DNA of 17,385 nt from Pseudomonadota bacterium. Lineage in GTDB: Bacteria > Pseudomonadota > Alphaproteobacteria > Acetobacterales > Acetobacteraceae. Positions within the stretch are counted from its first letter, which is position 1. Each line of letters opens with the position of its first letter. The stretch spans positions 1 to 17,385 of the forward strand of contig JAJYAF010000006.1 in NCBI GenBank assembly GCA_021779655.1, read 5' to 3'. The notes below the pieces were generated by a model. The model had not been told where the DNA came from. It did not search any database and was given only the letters and a program-made list of their open reading frames with translations. The position numbers and the translations under genes were made by a program. Shown here piece after piece: positions 1-6,556 of this stretch.

Positions 1-98
1 TAAGAGGCGGCGCCGACAAGCCTGAAGCGACTTTTGAACATTTGTGCGATCCGAAGCCAGGTCGGAACTTTGGAACAATCATAGGAAATCGATCGTGA
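1..98 (+). CDS. C-terminal tail of an upstream gene, possibly NADP-dependent MDR-family oxidoreductase (partial)
   Basis: The frame beginning at base 3 is open from the window edge to TGA at 96-98 and encodes about 31 residues. It ends in GRNFGTIIGNRS. The pattern 'PEA...L...GRNFG-hydrophobic' resembles the extreme C-terminus of zinc-independent medium-chain dehydrogenase/reductases (quinone or alkenal reductase type), which often end in 'GxNFGKxVV'. This family guess rests on very few residues. The stop overlaps the GTG start of the next gene as GTGA (95-98), the usual signature of co-transcribed and coupled genes, which is the main reason to regard it as coding. An oxidoreductase would fit the acyl-CoA catabolic operon that follows. 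It could equally be an unrelated protein. Confidence 0.5.
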   Translation, partial: RGGADKPEATFEHLCDPKPGRNFGTIIGNRS

Positions 99-1753
99 GT
101 ACAACGGATATCGTGTTGTCGCGATGGGAAATACCGGGGGCGGATATGTTTCGCCGTCGTGGCTGGTGGGAGGGCCGACTGACCGTCGATTTCGTGGACG
201 ATCATGCGCTGCGCACGCCCCAGAAGGTCGCGCTGGTCGATTCGCGCGGCACGCTTACCTATGGCGAGGTTCGCGAACGCACGCGCAACCTGGCGGCGGC
301 CATGCTGGAACTCGGTCTTCAGCCGGGTGACGTCGTCGCGGCGCAAGCGCCTAACTGGGCGGAACTGGTGCTTGCGCATCTCGCCCTCGACCGCGTCGGC
401 ATGATTTTCCTGCCGCTGCATGACGGATTTCGAGAGCACGAAACCCGTCATCTACTCGCTTTATCCAAGGCGAAGGCTATCATCTATCCGCCTTCCTTCC
501 GGGGCTTCGATCATCGCGCGCTTCTTGCCCATGTCCAGCCCGCGCTGCCCAAGCTGCACCACCATGTCGTGCTCAGGGCGGAACCTGAGGGCGACGAACA
601 TGGATTCGATACCCTGGCTGGCGACGGCGGTTGGGAAGCGCGGCATGGCCCGGATTTTCTTGAACGGCACCGCCCCTCCTCCGCCGACCCGCTGGAGATC
701 ATGGTTTCCTCGGGCACCACGGCACTGCCCCGCTGCAGCCTTTATTGCGACGATGCGATGCTGCATTTGATTCGCCATCAATACGGACAGGATTGCTGTA
801 ATCTGAGCGAACACGATGTCGCGGTCTCCATCGCGCCCGCCGGCACGGGCGCTACCGGATATATTTTTCCAATTGTCGCGCCGCTGCTGTTCGGCGCGAA
901 GAGCGTGCTGCTTGAGCGCTGGGACGGCAACAATCCCGGTCTTGCCCTCGATTTGATGGTTGAGCACGCCGCCACCTATGCCGTGCTGATCCCGACGCAG
1001 CTGGTCAAGCTGGTGGCCGCGCAGCGGGAACGACCGCGCCATATCCCATCGCTACGCTTCATTTCCAATGCCGGCGCGAAGCTTGCCGATTCCGTGGCGG
1101 AGGAAACCGAGCAATTATTCAGCTGCGTTGTTCAAACCGTGTATGGGGCGACGGATGGCGGCGTTCCGGTGATGACTTCCGTGGACGATCCGACGCAGAA
1201 GCGGCGGACCGCAGGCAAGCTTCTTGAGGGACAGGAGATGCGTCTGCTGCGCGATGACGGCACCGACGCCGTGGCCGGCGAGCCGGGCGAGGTGGTCTGG
1301 CGCGGTGCCAATGTCGGCTTCGGCTATCTCAATGATCCCGAGGGCACCGCCGCGGTTTGGGACGAGGAGGGCTGGTATCATAGCGGCGATATGGGCCTGC
1401 TTGATGCGGATGGATATCTTTCCATCGTCGGACGGAAGAAGGATATGATCATTCGCGGCGGACGCAATATCAATCCGCGCGCGATAGAGGAGGTGCTGCT
1501 GCGCCATCCATCGGTGCTTGACGCGGCTATCGTACCGGTGCCGGATGCAACGCTTGGCGAGATTGTGGGCGCGGTCATCGTGCCGGTTGCCGGCGCGACG
1601 CCCATGCTTGCGGAACTCAAGCAGTTTCTACTCGATCAAGGAATGGCCGTCTGGTATCAACCCGAGCGGCTTTTGCTACTGGATGATCTGCCTCGCAATG
1701 CCGGCGCCAAGATCGATAAGCACAAACTCGTCCAGCACTTCATTTCCGCGTAA
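95..1753 (+). CDS. AMP-forming acyl-CoA / aryl-CoA ligase (ANL superfamily)
   Basis: This enzyme should activate a carboxylic acid to its CoA thioester with ATP through an acyl-adenylate; it is cytoplasmic. Motifs of the ANL superfamily occur in order: the P-loop SSGTTALPR (about residues 205-213), the YGATDGG motif (normally YGxTE), YHSGD, the hinge GRKKDMIIRGGRNINP, and a C-terminal PRNAGAKIDK holding the expected adenylation lysine. Length is 552 aa, normal for the family. An in-frame GTG at 44 lies inside the upstream gene. I prefer GTG at 95, which has AGGA at 83-86 and overlaps the previous stop as GTGA. Two motif variations are visible: Arg for the usual Lys in the P-loop and Asp for Glu in YGxTE. 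Neighbours are a racemase/CoA-transferase and two crotonases, so it probably starts a degradation pathway. The acid is not identifiable; medium-chain, cyclic and aromatic acids are all possible. Confidence 0.9.
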   Translation: MSTTDIVLSRWEIPGADMFRRRGWWEGRLTVDFVDDHALRTPQKVALVDSRGTLTYGEVRERTRNLAAAMLELGLQPGDVVAAQAPNWAELVLAHLALDRVGMIFLPLHDGFREHETRHLLALSKAKAIIYPPSFRGFDHRALLAHVQPALPKLHHHVVLRAEPEGDEHGFDTLAGDGGWEARHGPDFLERHRPSSADPLEIMVSSGTTALPRCSLYCDDAMLHLIRHQYGQDCCNLSEHDVAVSIAPAGTGATGYIFPIVAPLLFGAKSVLLERWDGNNPGLALDLMVEHAATYAVLIPTQLVKLVAAQRERPRHIPSLRFISNAGAKLADSVAEETEQLFSCVVQTVYGATDGGVPVMTSVDDPTQKRRTAGKLLEGQEMRLLRDDGTDAVAGEPGEVVWRGANVGFGYLNDPEGTAAVWDEEGWYHSGDMGLLDADGYLSIVGRKKDMIIRGGRNINPRAIEEVLLRHPSVLDAAIVPVPDATLGEIVGAVIVPVAGATPMLAELKQFLLDQGMAVWYQPERLLLLDDLPRNAGAKIDKHKLVQHFISA

Positions 1754-1760
1754 TTCAGGC

Positions 1761-1823
1761 AGGAGGAAATATCCTTTGCGCAATTGTTTCAAACGAACGA
1801 TGTGTTCCGGAAGGTCGTTTTAA
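1761..1823 (+). promoter_or_regulatory. Strong Shine-Dalgarno plus 15-codon mini-ORF before the CaiB/BaiF gene
   Basis: AGGAGG at 1761-1766 is the strongest ribosome-binding site of the left block, yet no in-frame start of the downstream gene lies at the proper distance. Nine bases further is TTG (1776-1778), which opens a 15-codon reading frame ending TAA at 1821-1823, one base before the GTG (1825) of the next gene. It could be a leader peptide coupling translation to that gene, or simply a chance frame. I infer this from spacing only; nothing in the peptide is recognisable. Confidence 0.3.
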
Positions 1824-1824
1824 C

Positions 1825-2919
1825 GTGCCGGGTCCTCTTTGCGGCTTGCGTGTGGTGGATTTCAGCTGGTTGCTCCCGGGCCCGTTTTGCACCGGCGTTC
1901 TGGCGGATCTGGGTGCGGAGATTGTCAAAATCGAGCGCCCCGGCGATGGCGATTACGCGCGTACGATGCTGCCAGGTCTGTTCCGGCTGATCAATCGCGG
2001 CAAGCGCAGCGCGGTGGTGGATTTGCGAACGCCGGAGGGGCGGGAGGCGGTGTTGAAGCTTGCCGGACGCGCCGATGTTTTCGTGGAGGGGTTCCGGCCC
2101 GGCGTGATGGCCCGGCTGGGTGTGGGCTATGAGCATATCCGCGCGCGCCGGCCGGGTATCGTCTATGTCTCGTTGTCCGGCTACGGGCAAACCGGGCCTG
2201 CCGCGAAAGAGCCGGGACATGACGTGAATTATTGCGGGCGCGCGGGGTTGATGGCTATTCCGGCGAGCGTGATGCAGGAAGATGGGATGTCCCGGATGCA
2301 ATTGCCGGCGAGCGATATCGCCGGCGCCATGTACGCGGCGATTTCCATACTGGCGGCTTTGCGCGAGCGGGATCGTACCGGCGCGGGTCAATGGCTGGAT
2401 GTCTCTCTCGCTGAAGCTGCGCTGGCGTGGTCCGGTTTGCGCTGGGCGGATGCGCCGCCGGAAACCGGCGGCCCGTGGCGGCATGTGCGGCCCATGAACG
2501 ATATTTTCACGGCCGGGGACGGCGTACGGTTGGCCGTGGCCTTGGTGGAAACGCATTTCTGGCAGAAATTCCTCGGCGAGCTTCCGGCGGTCGACCGCGA
2601 GCGTCTTCTGGCGGACGAGCAAGAGCCGCGCGCCTGCGCTACCGCCCTGCGGGCCGTTTTCGCCTCCCGGCCTTCCGCCGAATGGCTTGATTTTGCCAAA
2701 ACCAACGATCTGCCTATCTCCCGCGTCGCCGAAAGCTGGGCGGATATGGTTGCGGACCCGCAATTTTCCGAAAGGGGCGCCTGGATTCCAACGGAAGACG
2801 GCCACGACCCGATGCCAGCCTTTCCTATCCGGATTGGCGGGGCACCCCGGCATGTAACAGCGCCTGAATTCGGTGAAGCGTCGGCGATGCTTGGGCAATT
2901 ATGGGAAGTTTCATCGTGA
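1825..2919 (+). CDS. CaiB/BaiF family (family III CoA-transferase), alpha-methylacyl-CoA racemase-like
   Basis: The protein (364 aa) starts with the family N-terminus, PLCGLRVVDFSWLLPGPF, followed by LADLGAEIVKIERPGDGD. Family members either move CoA between carboxylic acids through an aspartyl-CoA intermediate or epimerise 2-methylacyl-CoA esters. Here GHDVNY places His132, ASDIAG places Asp164, and ALVETHFW places Glu242. These match the catalytic His126/Asp156/Glu241 of mycobacterial alpha-methylacyl-CoA racemase (MCR), as I recall them. This favours racemase over CoA-transferase, but the same Asp serves in transferases, so the call stays open. The GTG start fits the family start and has GGAAGG at 1809-1814, ten bases upstream. 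It follows the ligase by 71 bp and precedes a crotonase by 54 bp. A racemase would imply a 2-methyl-branched or alpha-substituted CoA intermediate. Confidence 0.85.
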   Translation: MPGPLCGLRVVDFSWLLPGPFCTGVLADLGAEIVKIERPGDGDYARTMLPGLFRLINRGKRSAVVDLRTPEGREAVLKLAGRADVFVEGFRPGVMARLGVGYEHIRARRPGIVYVSLSGYGQTGPAAKEPGHDVNYCGRAGLMAIPASVMQEDGMSRMQLPASDIAGAMYAAISILAALRERDRTGAGQWLDVSLAEAALAWSGLRWADAPPETGGPWRHVRPMNDIFTAGDGVRLAVALVETHFWQKFLGELPAVDRERLLADEQEPRACATALRAVFASRPSAEWLDFAKTNDLPISRVAESWADMVADPQFSERGAWIPTEDGHDPMPAFPIRIGGAPRHVTAPEFGEASAMLGQLWEVSS

Positions 2920-2973
2920 AGGCGGGAGCGCAAGCGCCAGTTCAGCGGACAATCATCAGCAAGGCGTCCTTCA

Positions 2974-3747
2974 ATGCAAAATGAATCGGGAAAAGAGGTT
3001 ATTTACGAAACGGATGGCGGCGTGGCCATCATCACCCTCAACGCGCCGCGGCGTCGCAATGCGCTGACACCCGCCATGGCGGAGGAAATGGTGCAGGCCT
3101 TCGATGCAGCCGATGCCGACCCCTCCATCGGCGCGGTGATTATTCGCGGCGCGGGCGGCGCCTTTTGCTCCGGCGCCGAGCTGGGGACCACGGAAAAGAT
3201 GTTCACCGACCCGCTGGACCCCGCGGTTTATGAGGGTACGACCCAGGTTTATGAATCGTTCTGCCGCGCCGGCCGCCTACGGGCGCCGGTGATCGCCGCC
3301 GTGCGCGGCGCGGCAGTGGGCGCCGGCATGAATCTTCTTCTCGCGGCGGATGTGCGGATCGTGGCGGACAATGCGCGTCTGCTCTCGGGCTTCTTTCGCC
3401 TCGGCACGCATCCGGGCGGCGGGCATATGATGCTGATGGCGGAAACGGGAACGCTTGATGCGGTATGCGCCATGGCGGTCTTTGGCGAGGAAATCAATGG
3501 TCTGCGCGCGCAACAACTTGGTCTGGCCTGGGCCTCGGTGCCCGATGGCGAGGTCGAAACCAAGGCGATGTCGATGGCGCGCTATGCGGCCAAGGATCCG
3601 GAACTGGCGCGAACCATCATTCATACGATGCGCATGACAGCAGGCGAAAAGACGGCGAAGTGGAATTTGGCGCTACAGGCGGAGCGTTCCGCGCAGACCT
3701 GGGCGATGCGCCGGATCGGTCGCCGGCGCGAGCAGGCCGCCGAGTAA
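2974..3747 (+). CDS. Crotonase-superfamily protein (enoyl-CoA hydratase/isomerase-like) lacking both hydratase glutamates
   Basis: The 257-residue protein has the crotonase fold signature: an N-terminal IITLNAPRRRNAL strand-loop, the oxyanion-hole segment GGAFCSGAEL (about 61-70), and VRGAAVGAGMN (about 110-120). In enoyl-CoA hydratase the two catalytic glutamates lie in GGGxE and in QPE. The aligned positions here are Asn120 and Phe140, within NLLLAADVRI and ARLLSGFFRLGTHPGGGH. Simple hydration of enoyl-CoA by the classical mechanism is therefore unlikely. The 'FRLG.HPGGGH' variant is, to my recollection, recurrent in bacterial proteins annotated only as enoyl-CoA hydratase. The ATG at 2974 has AAGGCG upstream at 2961. 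Context puts it in the same acyl-CoA operon; isomerase, hydrolase or accessory roles remain possible. Confidence 0.85.
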   Translation: MQNESGKEVIYETDGGVAIITLNAPRRRNALTPAMAEEMVQAFDAADADPSIGAVIIRGAGGAFCSGAELGTTEKMFTDPLDPAVYEGTTQVYESFCRAGRLRAPVIAAVRGAAVGAGMNLLLAADVRIVADNARLLSGFFRLGTHPGGGHMMLMAETGTLDAVCAMAVFGEEINGLRAQQLGLAWASVPDGEVETKAMSMARYAAKDPELARTIIHTMRMTAGEKTAKWNLALQAERSAQTWAMRRIGRRREQAAE

Positions 3748-3867
3748 CAAGAAAAGCGGAATGATGCGGTGTGAGCAGAACCGCCGGCTTCACTACTAGA
3801 CCATGCGGGGCGGTTTGCCTGATGATCTGAAACTGTAATGAAAACGAAACCTTGAAAGGGATAGAAT

Positions 3868-4650
3868 ATGGCTGATGAAGAAATTCTCTACGACGTCAAA
3901 GACTACGTCGCCACCATCACCATCAACCGGCCGAAGACGCTCAACGCGTTCACCGGCGACAATATAAAAGACATGGAGGCGTATCTCGACCAGGCTGGTA
4001 CCGACCCGAAAGTCGGTGTCATCGTTCTCACCGGTACGGGCGAACGCGCCTTTTGTGTCGGCGGTGATGTTAACTGGGAAAAAGGCACCGCCGGCAAAAG
4101 CGGTCTTGAGGATCTGGATTTCAACTTCAACCGCAAAATCGTGGAATGCCCGAAGCCGGTAATCGCCCGCGTCAATGGCTACGCGATCGGCGGAGGACAT
4201 CATATCGCCTATTTCTGTGACCTGACGATTGCCGCCGATCATGCGATTTTCGGCCAGAATGGTCCCCGCGTGGGTTCTCCCGCCGCGGGATACATCGTCT
4301 CGCACGCCGCCAATGTCTTGGGCCATAAGCGCGCGCGGGAGTTATGGATGCTGTGCCGCCGTTATACCGCCCAGCAGGCCCTGGAATGGGGACTCGCGAA
4401 CGCCGTGGTGCCGATGGCAAAACTCGACGAGGAGGTGCGCAAAACGTGCGATGAGTACCTTTCCCTCTCGCCCACCTGCCTGAAGATCCTCAAACGTTCC
4501 TTCTACTATCACATGGAGCCGATTTTGGGCCGGGACATGAGCGATCTCCTGAAGGAAGTCGCCCCCGATTACTTCCGCACCGGGGAACAGCAAGAGGGCG
4601 CGAACGCGTTCCTTGAAAAGCGCAAGCCGGATTTCAGCCGCTTTCGTTAA
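3868..4650 (+). CDS. MenB/BadI-like crotonase (ring-cleaving hydrolase or related lyase candidate)
   Basis: The protein (260 aa) is most like 1,4-dihydroxynaphthoyl-CoA synthase (MenB) and 2-ketocyclohexanecarboxyl-CoA hydrolase (BadI). Shared segments are RAFCVGGD (oxyanion hole), VNGYAIGGGHH, CDLTIAADHAIFGQNGPRVGS, KRARELWMLCRRY and the C-terminal QEGANAFLEKRKPDF. BadI opens a beta-keto cyclohexane ring by reverse Claisen (thiolytic-like) hydrolysis. In MenB the catalytic Asp and Ser lie in 'GSFD..YGS'; here the aligned residues are Ala139 and Val144 (GSPAAGYIV). The late tyrosine position aligns with Phe236, although Tyr235 sits beside it. It is therefore a related but distinct subtype. 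MenB itself is unlikely, since no other menaquinone gene is near. GAAAGGG at 3854-3860 precedes the ATG by seven bases. It is separated from the previous gene by 120 bp, so a separate promoter is possible. Confidence 0.85.
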   Translation: MADEEILYDVKDYVATITINRPKTLNAFTGDNIKDMEAYLDQAGTDPKVGVIVLTGTGERAFCVGGDVNWEKGTAGKSGLEDLDFNFNRKIVECPKPVIARVNGYAIGGGHHIAYFCDLTIAADHAIFGQNGPRVGSPAAGYIVSHAANVLGHKRARELWMLCRRYTAQQALEWGLANAVVPMAKLDEEVRKTCDEYLSLSPTCLKILKRSFYYHMEPILGRDMSDLLKEVAPDYFRTGEQQEGANAFLEKRKPDFSRFR

Positions 4651-4736
4651 ATAAAACTTATCTCATTAACGGTACTGCCACCGTGCCTGAAATGTGATAC
4701 ACGCCCGCCCGCGCGGTGTGTTTTGATCTCGTCAGG

Positions 4737-4761
4737 CTGGCCGCGCCGGGGTCGCGGCCAG
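4737..4761 (+). terminator. Possible rho-independent terminator after the acyl-CoA operon
   Basis: CTGGCCGCG (4737-4745) and CGCGGCCAG (4753-4761) form a perfect 9-bp GC-rich stem with a 7-base loop. TTTCCTT follows, an imperfect T-tract. It lies 87 bp after the last crotonase stop, a sensible place for a terminator. The weak T-run leaves it uncertain; it could also be an inverted-repeat operator. Confidence 0.35.
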
Positions 4762-4873
4762 TTTCCTTCAGATGTGGACAGCCCGCTCCAGCCGCCATGG
4801 CTTTCGGTGATCGGAGCAGTTTTTTTATGGCTGAATGTCGTATGGGGCGCGCGGACGTTGATGGAAGGCAGTG

Positions 4874-4957
4874 TTTGATTTCGGCGCGCGGCCGCCCCTC
4901 CAACCCCGCGCGCGATTTGATTTCGGCGCGCGGCCGCCCCGCCAACCCCGCGCGCGA
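4874..4957. repeat. 42-bp tandem duplication (two copies, one mismatch)
   Basis: Copy 1 is 4874-4915 and copy 2 is 4916-4957; they differ only at unit position 26 (T versus G). Each unit contains GCGGCCGC and an 8-bp inverted repeat, GCGCGCGG...CCGCGCGC (4884-4891 with 4906-4913; 4926-4933 with 4948-4955), with 14-base loops. Reading it as protein would give an N-terminal repeat before the MATE pump, but no MATE protein needs it. I regard it as leader or operator DNA. Near-identity of the copies suggests a recent duplication. Confidence 0.85.
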
Positions 4958-4958
4958 T

Positions 4959-4980
4959 CGGTCAGCCTTGGGGCTGACCG
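4959..4980 (+). promoter_or_regulatory. Perfect 9-bp stem-loop just before the MATE start codon
   Basis: CGGTCAGCC (4959-4967) pairs with GGCTGACCG (4972-4980) around a TTGG loop. No T-tract follows, so it is not a typical terminator. It ends ten bases before the ATG at 4991, in the position expected of the ribosome-binding site; no good Shine-Dalgarno is visible there. In mRNA it could restrict initiation, or the DNA palindrome could bind a regulator. Confidence 0.55.
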
Positions 4981-4990
4981 GTACAAAACG

Positions 4991-6406
4991 ATGAGCCGTC
5001 CGGGTGAATCCGGTTCCACCCTGCTGGAAACCAAGGATGCCGGGCGGTCACCCGCCCCGCTGACTGATGGCCCGATCGCCCGAACGCTGCTGGTTTTTTC
5101 CCTGCCGATTTTAGCCAGCAACATTCTGCAATCGCTCAACACCTCCATTAACTCCGCCTGGATCGGGCAGCTGCTCGGCGCAAAGGCGCTAACGGCCGCA
5201 GCCAATGCCAACGCGCTGCTGTTCTTTCTCATGAGTGTCAGTTTCGGCCTGAGCATGGCCGCGACGATTTTGATCGGCCAGAGCCTTGGCGCCCGTAATC
5301 TCGACCAGACGAAACGGGTAATGGGGACGTCAACGCTTTTTTTCCTGGGACTGTCCATCGTCGTCGCGGTTGCGGGTTTCATCATCGCGCCGGGATTGCT
5401 GTCGTCTATGCGAACGCCGTCGGACGCGGCACCGCTGGCGGTCGCCTACTTGCGGATCATCTTCCTTGGCATTCCGCCCATCTTTCTGCTCAATTTTTTG
5501 ATGATGGCGCTAAGAGGCGCCGGCGATTCGCGCACGCCCTTTTATTTCATGCTGGTCGCCACTGTTTTCGATGTCAGCCTGAACCCGGTGCTGATCCGCG
5601 GCTTCGGCCCAGTGCCGCCAATGGGCATCGCGGGCTCGGCGCTGGCGACCACTATCGCGCAATGGATTGGTATGGCGGGGCTGACCGGTTGGATGTACTG
5701 GCGGCGCAATATTCTGTGCATCGAAGGTTCGGAGATGAGACATTTCATCCCCGATCCAGTGATCTTGCGCAGCCTGCTGGTAAAAGGCCTGCCGATGGGG
5801 TTGCAAGTGGTGGTTGTCTCCACCTCGATGATCCTGATGATCAGCATGGTCGATCGCTATGGCTCGACGACCGTTGCGGCTTATGGCGCCTGCTACCAGC
5901 TATGGAGCTATATTCAAATGCCGGCTTTCGCGCTGGGAAGCGCTGTTACTTCGATGGCCGCGCAGAGTATCGGCGCCGGCCGATGGGACCGTTTGGGCCA
6001 GGTGACGCAGACAGGGGTGGTTTACGTGGTGGTGTTCACCACCGCGTTTATCGGCATTGTGACATTGTGGGAGGGCCAGGCTTTTTCATTGTTTCTCGGC
6101 GACAACCCGGCGGCCATCACAATCGCAAGGCATATGCATCTCATCGCATCATGGTCCTTCATTTTTTTCGGCGTGGGCTTTGTGCTCTCCGGGGTCGTGC
6201 GGGCAACAGGTGCGGTGGTCCCTCCGCTCGTCATTTTGATTGTAGCCATTTGGGGAATCCGGTTGCCGGCCGCATGGCTGCTTTCCGTCGGCGGGGTGGA
6301 TGGGATATTGTGGGGCTTTCCCTTGGGCTCTGTCGCCTCCATGGTCATGACCGCGCTTTATTACCGCTTCGGCCGCTGGCGAAGCGCCAAGATGCTTGCC
6401 GGCTGA
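4991..6406 (+). CDS. MATE family multidrug/Na+ or H+ antiporter efflux pump
   Basis: This inner-membrane exporter would move cationic or amphipathic compounds out in exchange for Na+ or H+. From ATG 4991 it has 471 residues, within the usual 440-480 for the family. It is strongly hydrophobic throughout, with about twelve membrane segments starting near residue 30. It carries family signatures: LPILASNILQSLNTSINSAW in the first helix, IGQSLGARNLDQ, and GAGDSRTPF near residues 175-183 followed by the N-P of VSLNPVLI. The frame extends upstream to GTG at 4871, but that would add forty residues of repeat-encoded low-complexity sequence, so I chose 4991. The start has no clear Shine-Dalgarno and follows a stable stem-loop. 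It lies downstream of the acyl-CoA genes and upstream of a heme-monooxygenase-like gene. It may export pathway intermediates or be functionally independent. Confidence 0.88.
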   Translation: MSRPGESGSTLLETKDAGRSPAPLTDGPIARTLLVFSLPILASNILQSLNTSINSAWIGQLLGAKALTAAANANALLFFLMSVSFGLSMAATILIGQSLGARNLDQTKRVMGTSTLFFLGLSIVVAVAGFIIAPGLLSSMRTPSDAAPLAVAYLRIIFLGIPPIFLLNFLMMALRGAGDSRTPFYFMLVATVFDVSLNPVLIRGFGPVPPMGIAGSALATTIAQWIGMAGLTGWMYWRRNILCIEGSEMRHFIPDPVILRSLLVKGLPMGLQVVVVSTSMILMISMVDRYGSTTVAAYGACYQLWSYIQMPAFALGSAVTSMAAQSIGAGRWDRLGQVTQTGVVYVVVFTTAFIGIVTLWEGQAFSLFLGDNPAAITIARHMHLIASWSFIFFGVGFVLSGVVRATGAVVPPLVILIVAIWGIRLPAAWLLSVGGVDGILWGFPLGSVASMVMTALYYRFGRWRSAKMLAG

Positions 6407-6556
6407 AATCGCATCGCCGGCTGCGGGTTCGCCCCAGCTTCGCTGAAGGAGCTTGGAATGCGTGCCTGTTGTCTTCCGCCGCCGGGTGGTTCAACATTAC
6501 GGCGGAGCCGCCGGCCCGGCTGGCGGCGCAATGCCAGCTGGCCGCAGGAGACCGAA

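Larger units (their letters stand above)
4651..4990. other. 340-bp non-coding leader/intergenic region with several hairpins
   Basis: No credible gene lies here; the small open frames in it are created by the GC-rich repeat. It holds a possible terminator hairpin (4737-4761), a 42-bp tandem duplication (4874-4957) whose units each contain an 8-bp inverted repeat, and a perfect 9-bp hairpin (4959-4980) ten bases before the MATE start codon. I could not pick out a convincing -35/-10 promoter. Confidence 0.7.

Noticed and set aside
44..94. GTG 44 as the start of the acyl-CoA ligase
   Set aside because: It would overlap the upstream gene by 55 bp; GTG 95 has AGGA and the GTGA overlap.
1789..2898. 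369-residue open frame antisense to the CaiB/BaiF gene
   Set aside because: It is Arg/His/Gly-rich with no recognisable motif and mirrors a convincing family member; a GC-rich shadow.
3780..3814. ACCGCC...GGCGGT inverted repeat between the two crotonase genes as a terminator
   Set aside because: Only a 6-bp stem with a 23-base loop and no T-run; too weak.
4871..4990. N-terminal extension of the MATE protein from GTG 4871 with a 14-residue repeat
   Set aside because: It consists of DNA repeat and palindromes, lacks a good ribosome-binding site, and the normal MATE N-terminus and length are met from ATG 4991.
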